Positions 1 to 9,866 of a DNA stretch of 39,598 nt are shown here, one piece after another; within the stretch, counting starts at the first letter, position 1; every line of letters begins with the position of its first letter. Origin of the DNA: Helochares maculicollis (taxonomy: Eukaryota; Arthropoda; Insecta; Coleoptera; Hydrophilidae); assembly GCA_033557835.1 (NCBI GenBank), contig JAWQRO010000408.1:1-39598 (forward strand), in the 5' to 3' direction. The notes beneath the pieces were generated by a model. The model saw nothing but the letters and a program-made list of their open reading frames with translations, did no database searches and was not told where the DNA came from. A program made the position numbers and the translations under genes.

Positions 1-1296
1 ATAGATATTATACAGTTATACAAATCAGCTGGTAACTATTTTGACACACAATTTGTAATTCTACAAGTAGTTTTAAATTATTTATAGGCCAAAGTATGTT
101 AATTATCTTTATCATTGCAAGAGTCCATACAAGTGATTCTTAATATATTCCATCTTAGCTTTGTAAGTCGATTGTCTTACATTTTTTTAACCAATCATTT
201 TCTTAAGTATATAAAACTAATTATGCTTCACCTCTATAAGGTATCGAATTAAAACAAAATATAAGTGAGTAGGCAAACTCAATTCGGTTTTGTTTATGCC
301 TTTAGTACAGACGACCAACAAAAACTAGACGAGAAATGAAGCATTTGGAACTTTGGCCAATAAAAAGTACCAACACGAAAGAATTACCACAAAAAGAAAA
401 TTGAGAAAGGGATGCCGAAGACAAGCTCTTCTTGTAATATATATGTGTCAATCGAAATGTCTGTTGTAGATAAATTAGAATGTAGGCGAAGAGGCGAAGC
501 CGACGAGCTAGACGTATCACTCAAGAGATTGGTTAATGAAGATATGCAGTAATGGCGCGACTCCCAAAAATAATAATTATATAACATTTTAAGTTATCTT
601 TGAAAATAATTACCAATAATCGATCTCGACGATTTTAATTTAGAAAAGCTGACTAATCGTAACGCCTTTTGTCGAGTTTATACGAAAAGAAAGTTTTATC
701 TATGTTTTGCAGTATCTACAGTATATATTCTATTTTAAGTTGATTACATAAAGCGAGCAAATTAATAAAGTAAATAAAATAATGGTTATACGTTTAAATT
801 ACTTTCGGCATGGCAACCGTTTCAAATAGGATTAGAATGAAGTGCTGCAGCTTCTTGAAGGTACTAGGGGCACCACAAACAGAAGATTCATAGGCTTATT
901 TCGAGCAACAAGTGTAGTTTGCGTAAAATCATAATGTAAAATCGCACCTACAGTATGTTTTATTAAAAATAATTGCCATTGTTAATGTAACGCTTCTCTG
1001 CTTTAAAATGTGTGCATGTGGTAATAATAGGAATGCAACAATTTAACGTGTTGCAATGGTTTGGCTGCGAAATAGCGTAAAATTAACGTGGAAATCGCAT
1101 GTATTTTTGCAACGATTTTAGCGTTATAACATTTGATATAATAACGCGGTTGAGCTGCTGGGAGGTTGTCTGAGTTTCCGGCTATTAGTCACGTTTTTCC
1201 GAATGATACTTGACGAGGTGAAGAGCGCTCTAAGGCAGTGCTTTTTTTAGATGCAATTAAGAGGAAGATGCTTCGATTTGGGTAGTTGTTACCTAC
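1..1296 (-). other. Syntaxin-1A intron 2 (no gene seen)
   Basis: This stretch follows the GT donor of syntaxin exon 2 on the minus strand. Its open frames (for example 302-587) are short, out of context and AT-rich, and none resembles the expected next syntaxin segment. I see no RNA gene or transposon here. Confidence 0.6.
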
Positions 1297-1386
1297 CTCG
1301 GCGAAAAATGCGTCCATGAAGCCGTCGCGGCCCTCCATGTTGACAGGGACGTCGTCTTGTCCGACGTCGTCATCGTCACTTTGGGC
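1297..1386 (-). CDS. Syx1A: Syntaxin-1A, coding exon 2 (partial gene)
   Basis: This 30-codon exon is flanked on the minus strand by a T-rich acceptor ending TTAG and a GTAGGT donor, both in phase 0. It encodes an acidic stretch beginning AQSDDDDVGQDDVPV followed by RDGFMDAFFAE. This is the segment of insect syntaxin-1A just before and entering the first helix of the regulatory Habc domain. Syntaxin-1A is the plasma-membrane Qa-SNARE that pairs with SNAP-25 and synaptobrevin for neurotransmitter release. The SNARE motif and the tail anchor are not in the window. The next exon should begin with a V-E-E-I-R-like sequence; I did not find it between 1 and 1296, so the gene continues past the left edge. 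Identification rests on recognising the conserved N-terminal sequence and is firm because exon 1 joins in frame. Confidence 0.93.
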
Positions 1387-1699
1387 CTAAAAAAATAATT
1401 TGGATTAAAATAGGGGGGCTATGGACACCTTTGAAAGAAGTGACAGGAACAATAAAAAGGGGTGGGGCTATATATATGACATTTTGCTATTATTAAAATA
1501 TGTTCCTAACCTAGTCTTTGCAATTATCGCTTGACAATCGTTTATAAGGTTGGAATTGTTTTTTCAAGTTGGAATTTTGGAGGGATGGAGATGGTCTGTG
1601 CCGTTTGGTGTATTAAAAATAATGTCATGCTAATTTAATTGTTGTTAAAAAGTATGAGTCAAATTCAAAGTGTGTTTAGATAAAAAAAGAGAATCGTAC

Positions 1700-1732
1700 C
1701 GCAACAAGCGCTGCCAATCTATCCTTCGTCAT
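1700..1732 (-). CDS. Syx1A: Syntaxin-1A, coding exon 1 with start codon
   Basis: The minus-strand ATG at 1730-1732 has AAA before it and opens MTKDRLAALVA, then meets a GT donor after 33 bases in phase 0. Joined to the exon at 1386 it reads MTKDRLAALVA-AQSDDDD, the insect syntaxin-1A N-terminus. The D-R-x-x-x-L pattern corresponds to the syntaxin N-peptide, known in this family to contact the Sec1/Munc18 protein. The start is fixed by that family match. The exon is too short for ORF-based prediction. The 312-base intron between the two exons (1387-1699) shows nothing else. The gene is divergent from Ran, with about 370 bases between this ATG and the first Ran exon. Confidence 0.94.
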
Positions 1733-1848
1733 TTTCCACTAACTTTAATCACACACCGAGAATAACTTTGATTTTATATAAAAATCCCATTCAAGTTGTT
1801 TTACATAGAACGGCACTAAAACTAAGGAACGAACACTAGAATCGCGAA

Positions 1849-1856
1849 AATCGATA
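1849..1856. promoter_or_regulatory. DRE-like site
   Basis: AATCGATA matches the insect DNA replication-related element TATCGATA at seven of eight positions. DRE sites, bound by DREF, are common in promoters of growth genes such as Ran. A single near-match in AT-rich DNA can be chance. Confidence 0.35.
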
Positions 1857-1905
1857 CATCCAAAGTGGTAGCCTTCTGCAGTGCCGTCAACTCATAGCGC
1901 ATGCT

Positions 1906-1935
1906 TTCGTGACGTCACGTTGATTCGTGACGTCA
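1906..1935. promoter_or_regulatory. Two perfect CRE sites in a 12-bp direct repeat
   Basis: The 12-mer TTCGTGACGTCA occurs at 1906-1917 and again at 1924-1935, an 18-base period. Each copy contains the full palindrome TGACGTCA (1910-1917 and 1928-1935), the consensus site for CREB/ATF-type bZIP factors. Paired perfect sites between two divergent start regions strongly suggest function; binding is inferred. Confidence 0.75.
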
Positions 1936-2099
1936 GAAATATTAAATACTTCAAAATTTTATTTACACCTTATTTAAGTTTGAATTTAAATTTTACGTGT
2001 CAAAAAATTTATTATTGATTTTTTCCCGCGTCCTTGTACTGATCCTGCAATTAACTTTGAAACTTTAAATAATAACGTTCCAGTTGGTGAATCACCTTC

Positions 2100-2208
2100 C
2101 CCATACACCAGCGGACGCCATTGTGAGCTCTAACGACTTCGTATCCAAACGAGTGTCTTCTTCAAATTTCGCATCCATCGGTGTTTACTAAAAGTTTTCG
2201 CTAACAAG
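2100..2208 (+). other. Ran: Ran 5' UTR exon
   Basis: A consensus donor AAG|GTAAGT ends this exon at 2208, and a pyrimidine-rich acceptor ending TTTTTCAG at 2491 lies 14 bases before the Ran start codon. The 283-base intron between them would be removed from the 5' leader. The left edge is a guess, since the transcription start is unknown. Confidence 0.6.
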
Positions 2209-2505
2209 GTAAGTTTTGCATAATAACTACATCACTGTCCACCCTTTATTTTTGTGCAAACTTTCTTATTAACAGTAGAAAATATTCGTAAAGTCGGCAA
2301 CGTAATACCAAATTCCTGTGAACGGTTTTCATGGCGCCTTGCGCGCCTAAAAATTAAAACCATCAGAAACGTGCTTCGCTCTAACCCTCCAAGTTATCTA
2401 AATTCACCACTTGTCAAAGTAAATTTACCTTTATAAGCGTCTGACGTCTGTTAATTCGCACGTTTTGACACAACTCTACTTTGTTTTTCAGTTTGCAAAT
2501 CCACC

Positions 2506-2937
2506 ATGGCTGCTGAACAAGAAATGCCCACCTTCAAATGTGTCCTCGTCGGAGACGGAGGCACCGGCAAAACTACGTTTGTAAAACGCCACTTGACTGG
2601 CGAATTCGAAAAGAAGTACGTAGCGACCTTAGGTGTCGAAGTGCACCCGCTGGTCTTCCACACGAACCGAGGCCCCATTAGATTCAACGTATGGGACACT
2701 GCCGGCCAGGAAAAGTTCGGTGGACTCCGCGATGGCTACTACATTCAGGGACAGTGTGCTATTATCATGTTTGACGTTACTTCCCGAGTCACCTACAAAA
2801 ACGTACCGAATTGGCACCGAGATCTTGTTCGAGTCTGCGAAAATATCCCTATTGTCCTCTGCGGAAACAAAGTAGACATCAAAGATAGGAAAGTTAAAGC
2901 AAAAAGTATTGTATTCCACAGGAAGAAGAATCTTCAG
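2506..2937 (+). CDS. Ran: GTP-binding nuclear protein Ran, coding exon 1
   Basis: This exon gives residues 1-144 of the Ran GTPase, which drives nuclear import and export by its GTP gradient and also helps spindle and nuclear envelope assembly. Visible motifs: the P-loop GDGGTGKT at residues 16-23; switch I with YVATLGVEVHP and the magnesium-binding Thr at 41; switch II with WDTAGQEKFGG and the catalytic Gln at 68; and NKVD at about 121-124. The ATG sits in a CCACC context, which fixes the start. The exon ends in ATCTTCAG|GTAAAT at 2937, phase 0; the open frame that reads on into the intron to 3039 is not coding. Sequence is near-identical to other animal Ran proteins. Confidence 0.98.
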
Positions 2938-5497
2938 GTAAATATCAACTTCGTTTCTCTTCTACGTATTTGTTTTGCAAACAAATCTCAGCTGTTATCG
3001 AACAGATGCCCTGTTTCATTTTTGCTTAAGACATGGTAACTATGAGATGCGTCGCACATGCACAAAAATCCCATTTTTGTGTAGCATCTATGATTGAATT
3101 GCTGTAAATCAATTTCAAATGCTCTTAGTATGCTGCCTAAATTGCAAATATTCGGCGCTTATAATAAGAACAGTTCTACGAGTCTAATTTACAAAAATCA
3201 ATGCATTGGGACACTATGAAACACAATTAATTCCATATTTTTGGCCGTCAGTTTAATATCATGCATCTGCATTTTCAGGACTTTCTGTTTTATATAAATG
3301 TGTAATGAAACAATTATCAAAACTATTTAACGGAAATAGTTCAAACATGTTTTTAACATATTCTACACCAGCAGTTTCACTTGCGTGAAGTTTGGATTTT
3401 GCTTGAATTTTTCGTAACATTAATTTACACTTCGAATTACTCCTGTCCAGTTATCGTTATTGATACTCTGCTAAGAGTTTAAACCTTATTGTATAACTAT
3501 GACATTTTTAAAATTCTTAATTTATTGTCATCTATGACAGATTCATAAAGAATTAACTTAATTATTTGACGTCTTGAAGTTACTTCAAACTAAATTAAAA
3601 TCTGAAGAATAAACATGGTTGACTGAGAAGTGCACTTTATCTATTGTCATCTAGTTTCTTGAAAAGTTTTTACGTGATATTTCTTTAGGTTGGGAGTAGA
3701 TTTGCAACCCAAAAGTCTACTCGATGAGCGGTTGCGTTTCTGTTATTGTTAATAAACCTCATTTATCAAATTTGAAACCTATAAGTGGTCTGTACTTTCT
3801 CAGCAATGTTGCGATACAATAACTGTATTCTAAAAATCTGCGTTTTGTGTATATTGTCTTAAACTGTTTGGCTAATTATTTCTCGGAATTTTTACAATTT
3901 TTTAAGAGCATTATTTTGGAAGCGCTCATATTTTTTTATCATGATAACAAAAATAATGCCTTCTCAAATTGTAGTCCTTGAAAATGGCGACAAAAACGAC
4001 ATAAACTCATGACTTTACTAAATTACTTCATTTTCTACAGTATACTGACAACTCGACATTCATGGCTCATTTTCTTTGATAACATTTTCAAATAGATAAA
4101 AATAAGGACTATTAAAAATGTATGTATAATTCACAGGCATAAATACACACATGTGCATATAAATAACTGCTGAGAACCTGCTAATAATAGTACATTTTGA
4201 CATTTAAAAAACTAACTTCATTTTTTTATGGCATCCACAGTTCCTATTTCTTCTTGAATTGAATTTTTCAAAACTGCAACGCCCGTGCTTCCACATGTTT
4301 AAAGGAAAATCCTTAACTAACAATTGTTTCTATAAAGGTTAGGATTTACATAATTTCTTATGTTCAAGTTACTATTGGTTAATATTGATGCGATTACATC
4401 TCTGGTGTTTCCCCAATGTTACGTTAATGCTACATACTTCATTTATTATGATATGTCTCAACCTTACATTTGCCCAGGGAACAGATTTAATATACTCTCC
4501 AGTTTTCATAAAATAAATTTGACCTGTTCATTCATCAAAAAAGGAAATAGTTGCTTTTCAAAAGCCTCGATTCTGCTAATCAAAATGTTGTCTTGTAGAA
4601 ATAAACTTTTCAAAATTTTAATATTAGTTGCCCAATTTTTCAAGGTGTGTTAAAGTCTAATGTCTGGTCTTAATAACTGATTTAAGAAAACATGTTCCTT
4701 TGGCTTAAATTTCCTTTGCCATATTAAATATTTTACTTGGATAAAAGAAAATTAAATATTTTATTCTCTAAAGTATGCAGATTTATTTAGGTACATCACG
4801 ATAACTTCTTCGCAATATACTGTGTGGTTTGTCTCACTTTTGGTAACTATAAATTAAAATTTCACATGGATATGCCATTTTTTAAAACAATCAGCTAAAC
4901 ACAAACGAATAGCACATTTCTTTTTACAATAGTTCTATGTATGTAATCTGTCTATTGAGGTTACAGGGACCCTAGGGAATGCTTGCAAAATGGGCACAAA
5001 CCGGAAACAAAATTTAGAACTCTAGCAGTGACCCTTTCATCTGTTCATTAGTTGTGGGGGGGGGTCACTCAGTCAATCAGTTTGTTAATCTTGACACTTT
5101 GTTTTACTTATCTACGCAAGTTGTGATTAGAGTGCGCTTTTCCCCAAAAATTAATTTTTTCTTTTACAGTTGTTTTAGATGAAAATATTTGATTTTTTAC
5201 AATTCTCTTGTTTACCAAAAGTAAATAATTGATTTAATCTCTAGATAACATCAGCTTAGAAAACATGTAAGTAAAAATTATAACCACATGTGGAAGTGAA
5301 ACCGAAACAATTTTGAATCAGGGAGGATACAATAATGTTATCCACAGAAACTATTATCTGGTGCAATAACTTTCAATCTCTTGAATTTTACAATTTCCGC
5401 TTGAATTTTCGAATTAGATCACCTGTAATTTTATAAATCCCATGTATTATTTCAATATTCTAAAATGCAATGGTCTTAACTTAGCAACCACACCACC
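2938..5497 (+). other. Ran: First part of the Ran intron (no gene seen)
   Basis: AT-rich intron sequence from the Ran donor up to the nested membrane-protein region. A 97-codon frame at 4360-4653 has no recognisable domain, and nine G residues in a row occur near 5055. I recognise no transposon or RNA gene. Confidence 0.5.
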
Positions 5498-5605
5498 ATG
5501 GCGACAGTGTATTTGTTTTTCAGATATACTTTCCCTAACAACTGTAAACGAATTACGTTTGATGTTAACGGCTTCATTACTTCATATAACCAACCTGAGA
5601 GATAG
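5498..5605 (+). CDS. Small upstream ORF before the nested membrane-protein frame
   Basis: The ATG at 5498 lies in a strong CACCACCATGG context and opens a 35-codon frame starting MATVYLFFRYTFPNNC and ending in TAG. It is in the same reading frame as the membrane-protein ORF at 5642 but separated by three stop codons. It may be an upstream ORF of that transcript, a decayed 5' end of the same gene, or chance. The start context is the only support. Confidence 0.25.
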   Translation: MATVYLFFRYTFPNNCKRITFDVNGFITSYNQPER

Positions 5606-5641
5606 ACTTGATTTAATTTTGCATGAACCATACATTTTATC

Positions 5642-6100
5642 ATGCCAAGAAGAGACTCATATTGCAGCATTGTTGTTATTTCAAGAAAAGTTACGGTTGT
5701 CTCTTCAAGCATTCTTACAATTCCAATTGGATTTAGTGGCATATTTCTATTCCAGACATATCCTAGAATTTTGTCATTAGTAATTGGTACCATCCATGCA
5801 TTAACTTACATTGCTACTTTTTTTGCAATCTATTTTTCTTGGATTTATATATATCCAGTTTTTATTATTGTTTCTTCCTTGACGTTTTCATGGACTATGC
5901 TAGCTATGTGGTTAAATCTTATTCAGGAAAGTCACAGTCATAGTAATCAACATCTGGCTTTCTTGGAGAAAGTTGGAATATGTATAATTTGGTTCTTTGC
6001 AGCAAATGTCTACCTGAATGCTATCATCAACGGAATTGTTTTGTATTTTGATGCACGTGGAGAGTTAAATGATCCTGAAAAGCAGTCTTCAAAGAAATAG
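5642..6100 (+). CDS. Unrecognised four-pass membrane protein nested in the Ran intron
   Basis: A 152-codon intronless frame lies inside the Ran intron on the same strand. I do not recognise the family. The ATG has A at -3. The product is basic at the N-terminus, then shows four hydrophobic segments at about residues 19-38, 43-66, 67-90 and 111-135. Before the last one lies a polar loop with QESHSHSNQH, and the tail ends FDARGELNDPEKQSSKK. Clean spacing of four helices and a hydrophilic tail make chance unlikely in AT-rich intron DNA. It could be a nested gene, an intact retrocopy, or an exon of a larger transcript. Stops in the same frame at 5603, 5609 and 5624 separate it from an upstream frame at 5498. 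No function is assigned. Confidence 0.55.
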   Translation: MPRRDSYCSIVVISRKVTVVSSSILTIPIGFSGIFLFQTYPRILSLVIGTIHALTYIATFFAIYFSWIYIYPVFIIVSSLTFSWTMLAMWLNLIQESHSHSNQHLAFLEKVGICIIWFFAANVYLNAIINGIVLYFDARGELNDPEKQSSKK

Positions 6101-6117
6101 ATAATTAATCTTGACAC

Positions 6118-6253
6118 CTATAGTAATATTAATTAAATCAACAGAATTTCTGTACTCAGCCAATTAGTAAAGAAAACTCTGCTGTAATAAGTTTATTATA
6201 ACTAGATGAAACCAAAAGTTTTGTTTCTATCACTGTATTTCATATAATTTAAT
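6118..6253 (+). repeat. Diverged direct repeat, copy A
   Basis: About 136 bases, beginning CTATAGTAATAT, match the segment at 6287-6422 in the same order and orientation at roughly three quarters identity by eye, with a 169-base period. Shared blocks include TTAGTAAAG and the TTATTATAA..TAGAT stretch. It lies just after the nested ORF stop, so it may form its 3' UTR. Probably an old local tandem duplication. Confidence 0.65.
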
Positions 6254-6286
6254 GCATTTATAAAACTGTATCATAACAAATGTATG

Positions 6287-6422
6287 CTATAGTAATATAG
6301 TTAAATCAATAGAATTACTGCACTCAGTTCATTAGTAAAGGAAAACTGCTGCAATGAGTCTTATTATAAGTAGATCAAACCATAAGTATTGGTTTTGTTA
6401 TTTTATTTCATTTAGTTTGCAG
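6287..6422 (+). repeat. Diverged direct repeat, copy B
   Basis: Second copy of the segment at 6118-6253. Its right end runs into a TTTGCAG stretch that resembles the Ran splice acceptor 126 bases further on. Confidence 0.65.
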
Positions 6423-6548
6423 TATTGATGACATCCCGTCATAGCAAAGTTTATCCATACATAAAAGTGCATTAAATCGTATTACGAATTTGTGTATGTA
6501 AACATGTTTAATTATATTCATTCTGATAATTGCTTATGTTTGTTGCAG

Positions 6549-6764
6549 TATTATGACATCTCCGCAAAATCAAACTACAACTTTGAAAAACCATTCTTGT
6601 GGTTGGCACGTAAATTGATTGGTGATCCTAACCTCGAATTTGTGGCAATGCCTGCTCTTTTGCCTCCTGAGACGATTATGGACCCAACATGGCAACAACA
6701 AATTGAGAAGGATCTCAAAGAAGCACAAGAGACTGCTCTTCCCGAAGATGATGAAGACTTATAA
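6549..6764 (+). CDS. Ran: GTP-binding nuclear protein Ran, coding exon 2
   Basis: After the acceptor TTTGTTGCAG the frame opens YYDISAKSNYNFEKPF, which continues exactly from the preceding exon. It contains the SAK motif that contacts the guanine base, and ends with the acidic tail ALPEDDEDL and a TAA stop. The C-terminal acidic tail is the Ran feature that packs against the GDP form and is released on binding RanBP1-type domains. The two exons give 215 residues, against 216 in human Ran, so the protein is complete with no broken motif. An open frame starting at 6492 is only read-through from the intron. Confidence 0.98.
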   Translation, partial: YYDISAKSNYNFEKPFLWLARKLIGDPNLEFVAMPALLPPETIMDPTWQQQIEKDLKEAQETALPEDDEDL

Positions 6765-7093
6765 TTTTTTTCATTTAATTTAATGCTCGCAAATAAGTTT
6801 ATTTTTAAGTCTCCTCCACTGTTTTTATTTTTGTAAAAAACTTTACAGTTGAACATTAATTGTAATATTTATTATTATTGATCTGTAAATGATTACTTTG
6901 TAGGCACACCTCATTCTTATTTGTATGACATTCATTTGTACTAAGAGAACTTGTACTGTACCAAATCAATTTGAAAAGATGTGTCCTAAACTGTGAATTG
7001 TTATAATTATTTCTGAATGATGGAGTGTGAATGGTTGAGCAAGCAAAATTGTTAAAATTCATATTTTTATAATAGGTTCGTGCCATCCCTTTT

Positions 7094-7148
7094 AATAAAA
7101 TAAAATGTACGACATTTTTTTCTATCTTACAAGATTGCAAAAAATAAA
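7094..7148 (+). other. Ran: Candidate polyadenylation signals for Ran
   Basis: AATAAA occurs at 7094-7099 and again at 7143-7148, 330-380 bases after the Ran stop. A third lies at 7214-7219. Which one is used cannot be told from sequence. Confidence 0.45.
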
Positions 7149-7219
7149 CAGGTTAATTTCTTAAATGTTTTTCTGTTATTTTCCTCTTCCATATCACGTA
7201 AATAATGTTTATGAATAAA

Positions 7220-8595
7220 GCTATGCAAATTTTTTTTATTCAATCTTTGTAATTGGCTTAACAAATGCTTTATATAAAGTCTATATAGGTTAAATTAAAA
7301 AACGGTTTTTTCATCATGAACTGTGGTTACTTTAAATCTAATTACCTTCTTGGCTGCGATGAAAAGATCAAGTTTTGGACTGAAATAATATGGTGTCTGA
7401 TTTAAGTTTAATATCTGAAAGATCTAGTAAAAATTTGGTAGTAAATATGTTTAAAAAAATATATCCCACATTTCAGCTTAGCATGTAAATCAAGTAAATT
7501 TAAACATGTTTTATTGATCTAGAAATTATGGTTTTTAATTTAATGTTTTTAGTTTTCACATGCTTTATTTTTTTGTTGTTTCATTTAATTGCGTTGGTCA
7601 TACTGGCAGAAAAACCCAAATATAGTATGTATGATTGTCGATTTGTTGCACTGTATATCTTTATAATAAAGCTAGCCTAAAATCTTTAAATTGATTGAGT
7701 ATATTTATGGTTTCAAATTATCAAGTGAGCTGAGATGTTTGTTCGCTTAGTTATATAGCATATACTGAAGTGTTTTAAATTTTATAATAGTGCTTTTAGC
7801 AAACATGTTCATAGGAAACTTGTAATCAGAAGTTGTGATACTTTAATGTTATTTATGTTGTTTCTGTGTTGTGTATTATACAGATAGATTGGCACAGTAA
7901 TTTTGACTATTGTAAGCATTTTCTTTAAATTTCATATGGAACATTTCCAGTAAAAAAAATTTTTAAGTTGTTTTCGTGTTTCAAAATTTCTATGTTTTTG
8001 TGCTCTAATGAGTGAGTTTGTTTTCATATTTGGGTAGTATTATATATATGAATTATACATAATTTTTATTATATTCTTTGCAATATTTTATAGACTATAC
8101 TCAGTATCTTGACTAACCGACTGACTCATCAATACCCATTCTAATTGAATTCCAATTCTCGATATCAGGAATAATCAAATACTTGTTTGGCATAGAAATG
8201 TGTATGCTTTATAACCAATTTGACAAATTATTCATTCAAAATTTTGTCGAAGAGAAATCAATTGTTTGTTTTCTCTAAAAAGTAAAGAAATAGGTTTCAA
8301 GTTAATTTTTGAAAAATGACCTCATAATAGCGCAAGGAGTGGCCTTAAAGCGGTATCAGTATCAACAGCTATTGATGATTCAAATGAGAAAATTGGCATG
8401 GAGATTTTTTAAAATGTAAAATACCATCTTGAACTTTTTTGAAATAAAAATTTATAAATCCGTGAATATAAAGGAACAAAAAATTGCTAAGTAGATCCTC
8501 TTCCAAAAATAATACTGCTTACATGAATCACTATGACCTAATTATGATAGATTAATTTTGCTAAATTTTTGAAATTTCGAATTCGTCACGATTAA
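7220..8595. other. Intergenic DNA after Ran (nothing recognised)
   Basis: AT-rich sequence between the Ran 3' end and a LINE fragment. I see no coding frame, repeat family or RNA gene. Confidence 0.5.
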
Positions 8596-9010
8596 GATCA
8601 ACCAATTCGGATTCATCGCAGCCAAAACACGATGGACGCTATCTTCGTCGCCCATCAGTTGATTTAGAAAAGACCGTATCACATATCAACTCATTTGGTA
8701 CGAGGTACCTGAGTCCCTCATTGACTGGATCCGCTTCCTCTACGAAAACGCCACGTGAGTGTCGTCATGCTAAGACAAGGGATGAACTGCAACTTCTTGT
8801 GCAGACCTGGAGCCACAAATTCGGCTAGTTTAGACTTCTCCATAACATTTAAAAAACGGAATAAAACGAGAATGTCCCATTTCCATTAAGGTTTACGGCG
8901 AAGTTTTGTCAGAGACCAATAAGTTTCGGTACCTAGGATTCTACCTTCAGAGCGACGGTGGTCTCGACGGCGATATGCGAACACGTTAGAGTTAAGCCTG
9001 GATGAAGTGG
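8596..9010 (+). mobile_element. Internally deleted RTE-like LINE reverse transcriptase fragment
   Basis: In shifting frames this stretch encodes pieces of a non-LTR retrotransposon reverse transcriptase in the right order. They are QFGFIAAK and TMDAIFVAHQLI, then DLEK, then VPESLIDWIRFLYENAT, then KTRDELQLLVQTW, then NKFRYLG with LQSDGGLDGDMRTR, and last a WMKW-like end. These are hallmarks of RTE-type LINEs. The catalytic YADD block is absent: the sequence jumps from the ENAT segment to the part following YADD near 8757-8765. Stops and frameshifts are frequent, so it is dead. Its base composition is visibly richer in G+C than the surroundings. Family assignment below RTE-like is not possible by eye. 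Confidence 0.75.
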
Positions 9011-9866
9011 AGTTTTATTTTATAATATTAGTAATTTGATTCTGTAGTCTATATTAAACCAAAATTTCAAATTTTAAAACATATCAAAAAATGTATTTCA
9101 AGTAGCACGTACACAATTCTGTTTAAATCTTTGAAACTTAAATCGTGACATGATGGCAGTTAGACGTTAAGTCTAAATTATGTTGTAATTTATAAGTATA
9201 TTCTTGATTTTGAAGCGTGAAATTTAAAATTTTTTATGTTCTATTTTAAACCCTTTATTTTTACTTATACTTCTGAGGTTGAACAGACCAGTATTGAGCA
9301 GTCTAAGTTTTTATTTAAAATACTAAATACAAAACGTTAAAAATTGTATCAGATTACCTCAGCTTAAATCAAATAGATCAACTCCAAAGTCAAAATAACT
9401 ACCAGAGAAAATTTACGCAAGTAAAGGGCTTAGGTGATTAAAGTAGCTCATATTACGAAACCAAATATAAAACAAGAAATTTAATAATTTATTTAACGTA
9501 CTTGTATTAACAATAATAAGGAAATATATTATGTTATTTACTTACTACATTTAAACGTTTTTTATAGAAAGGACGTGGCACAGCGCAAAAAGTTCATTTT
9601 AACAAACGATGTTTGTATATATAAATCTTCAAACTTAAACTGTGCTTAACGCATCACAGTATAAATTCTGCTAATAAAAAAATCCAAAAAAATATCTTAC
9701 GTAATAACTTTTTATCAGGCTTTGTATGTCTTTTATAAACTTTTCATCTTAAGAACTAATGTTTAATATTAAAAACTAACCTCATCGATATTTTTAAATA
9801 ATTTTATATTAAAATAAATGTCTGCATTATTGGCAAGCATATAAAAAAGTACTCAATTACATTATG
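9011..9866. other. 3' flank or UTR of the TBC1D30-like gene
   Basis: AT-rich sequence after the minus-strand stop at 9867. On that strand AATAAA signals occur at 9488-9493, 9310-9315 and 9254-9259, any of which could end the transcript. Nothing else is recognised. Confidence 0.4.

Larger units (their letters stand above)
1733..2100. promoter_or_regulatory. Divergent promoter region between Syx1A and Ran
   Basis: These bases separate the syntaxin-1A start codon (minus strand) from the first non-coding Ran exon (plus strand). The region is richer in CG dinucleotides than its surroundings and carries two CRE palindromes and a DRE-like site. No TATA box is clearly placed for either gene. Transcription start sites cannot be fixed from sequence; both 5' UTRs probably extend into this interval. 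A head-to-head pair this close is compatible with a bidirectional promoter, which is an inference. Confidence 0.7.

Noticed and set aside
302..587. Two overlapping minus-strand frames of about 70 codons
   Set aside because: They lie in the syntaxin-1A intron, match nothing in that protein and have the composition of AT-rich chance frames.
2451..2919. Frames on the opposite strand and in other frames of the Ran exon
   Set aside because: They are shadows of the strongly conserved Ran coding sequence.
5476..5793. A 105-codon minus-strand frame and a 112-codon plus-strand frame overlapping the nested gene
   Set aside because: Neither has recognisable motifs or an organised hydrophobic pattern, and they overlap the better-supported frame at 5642.
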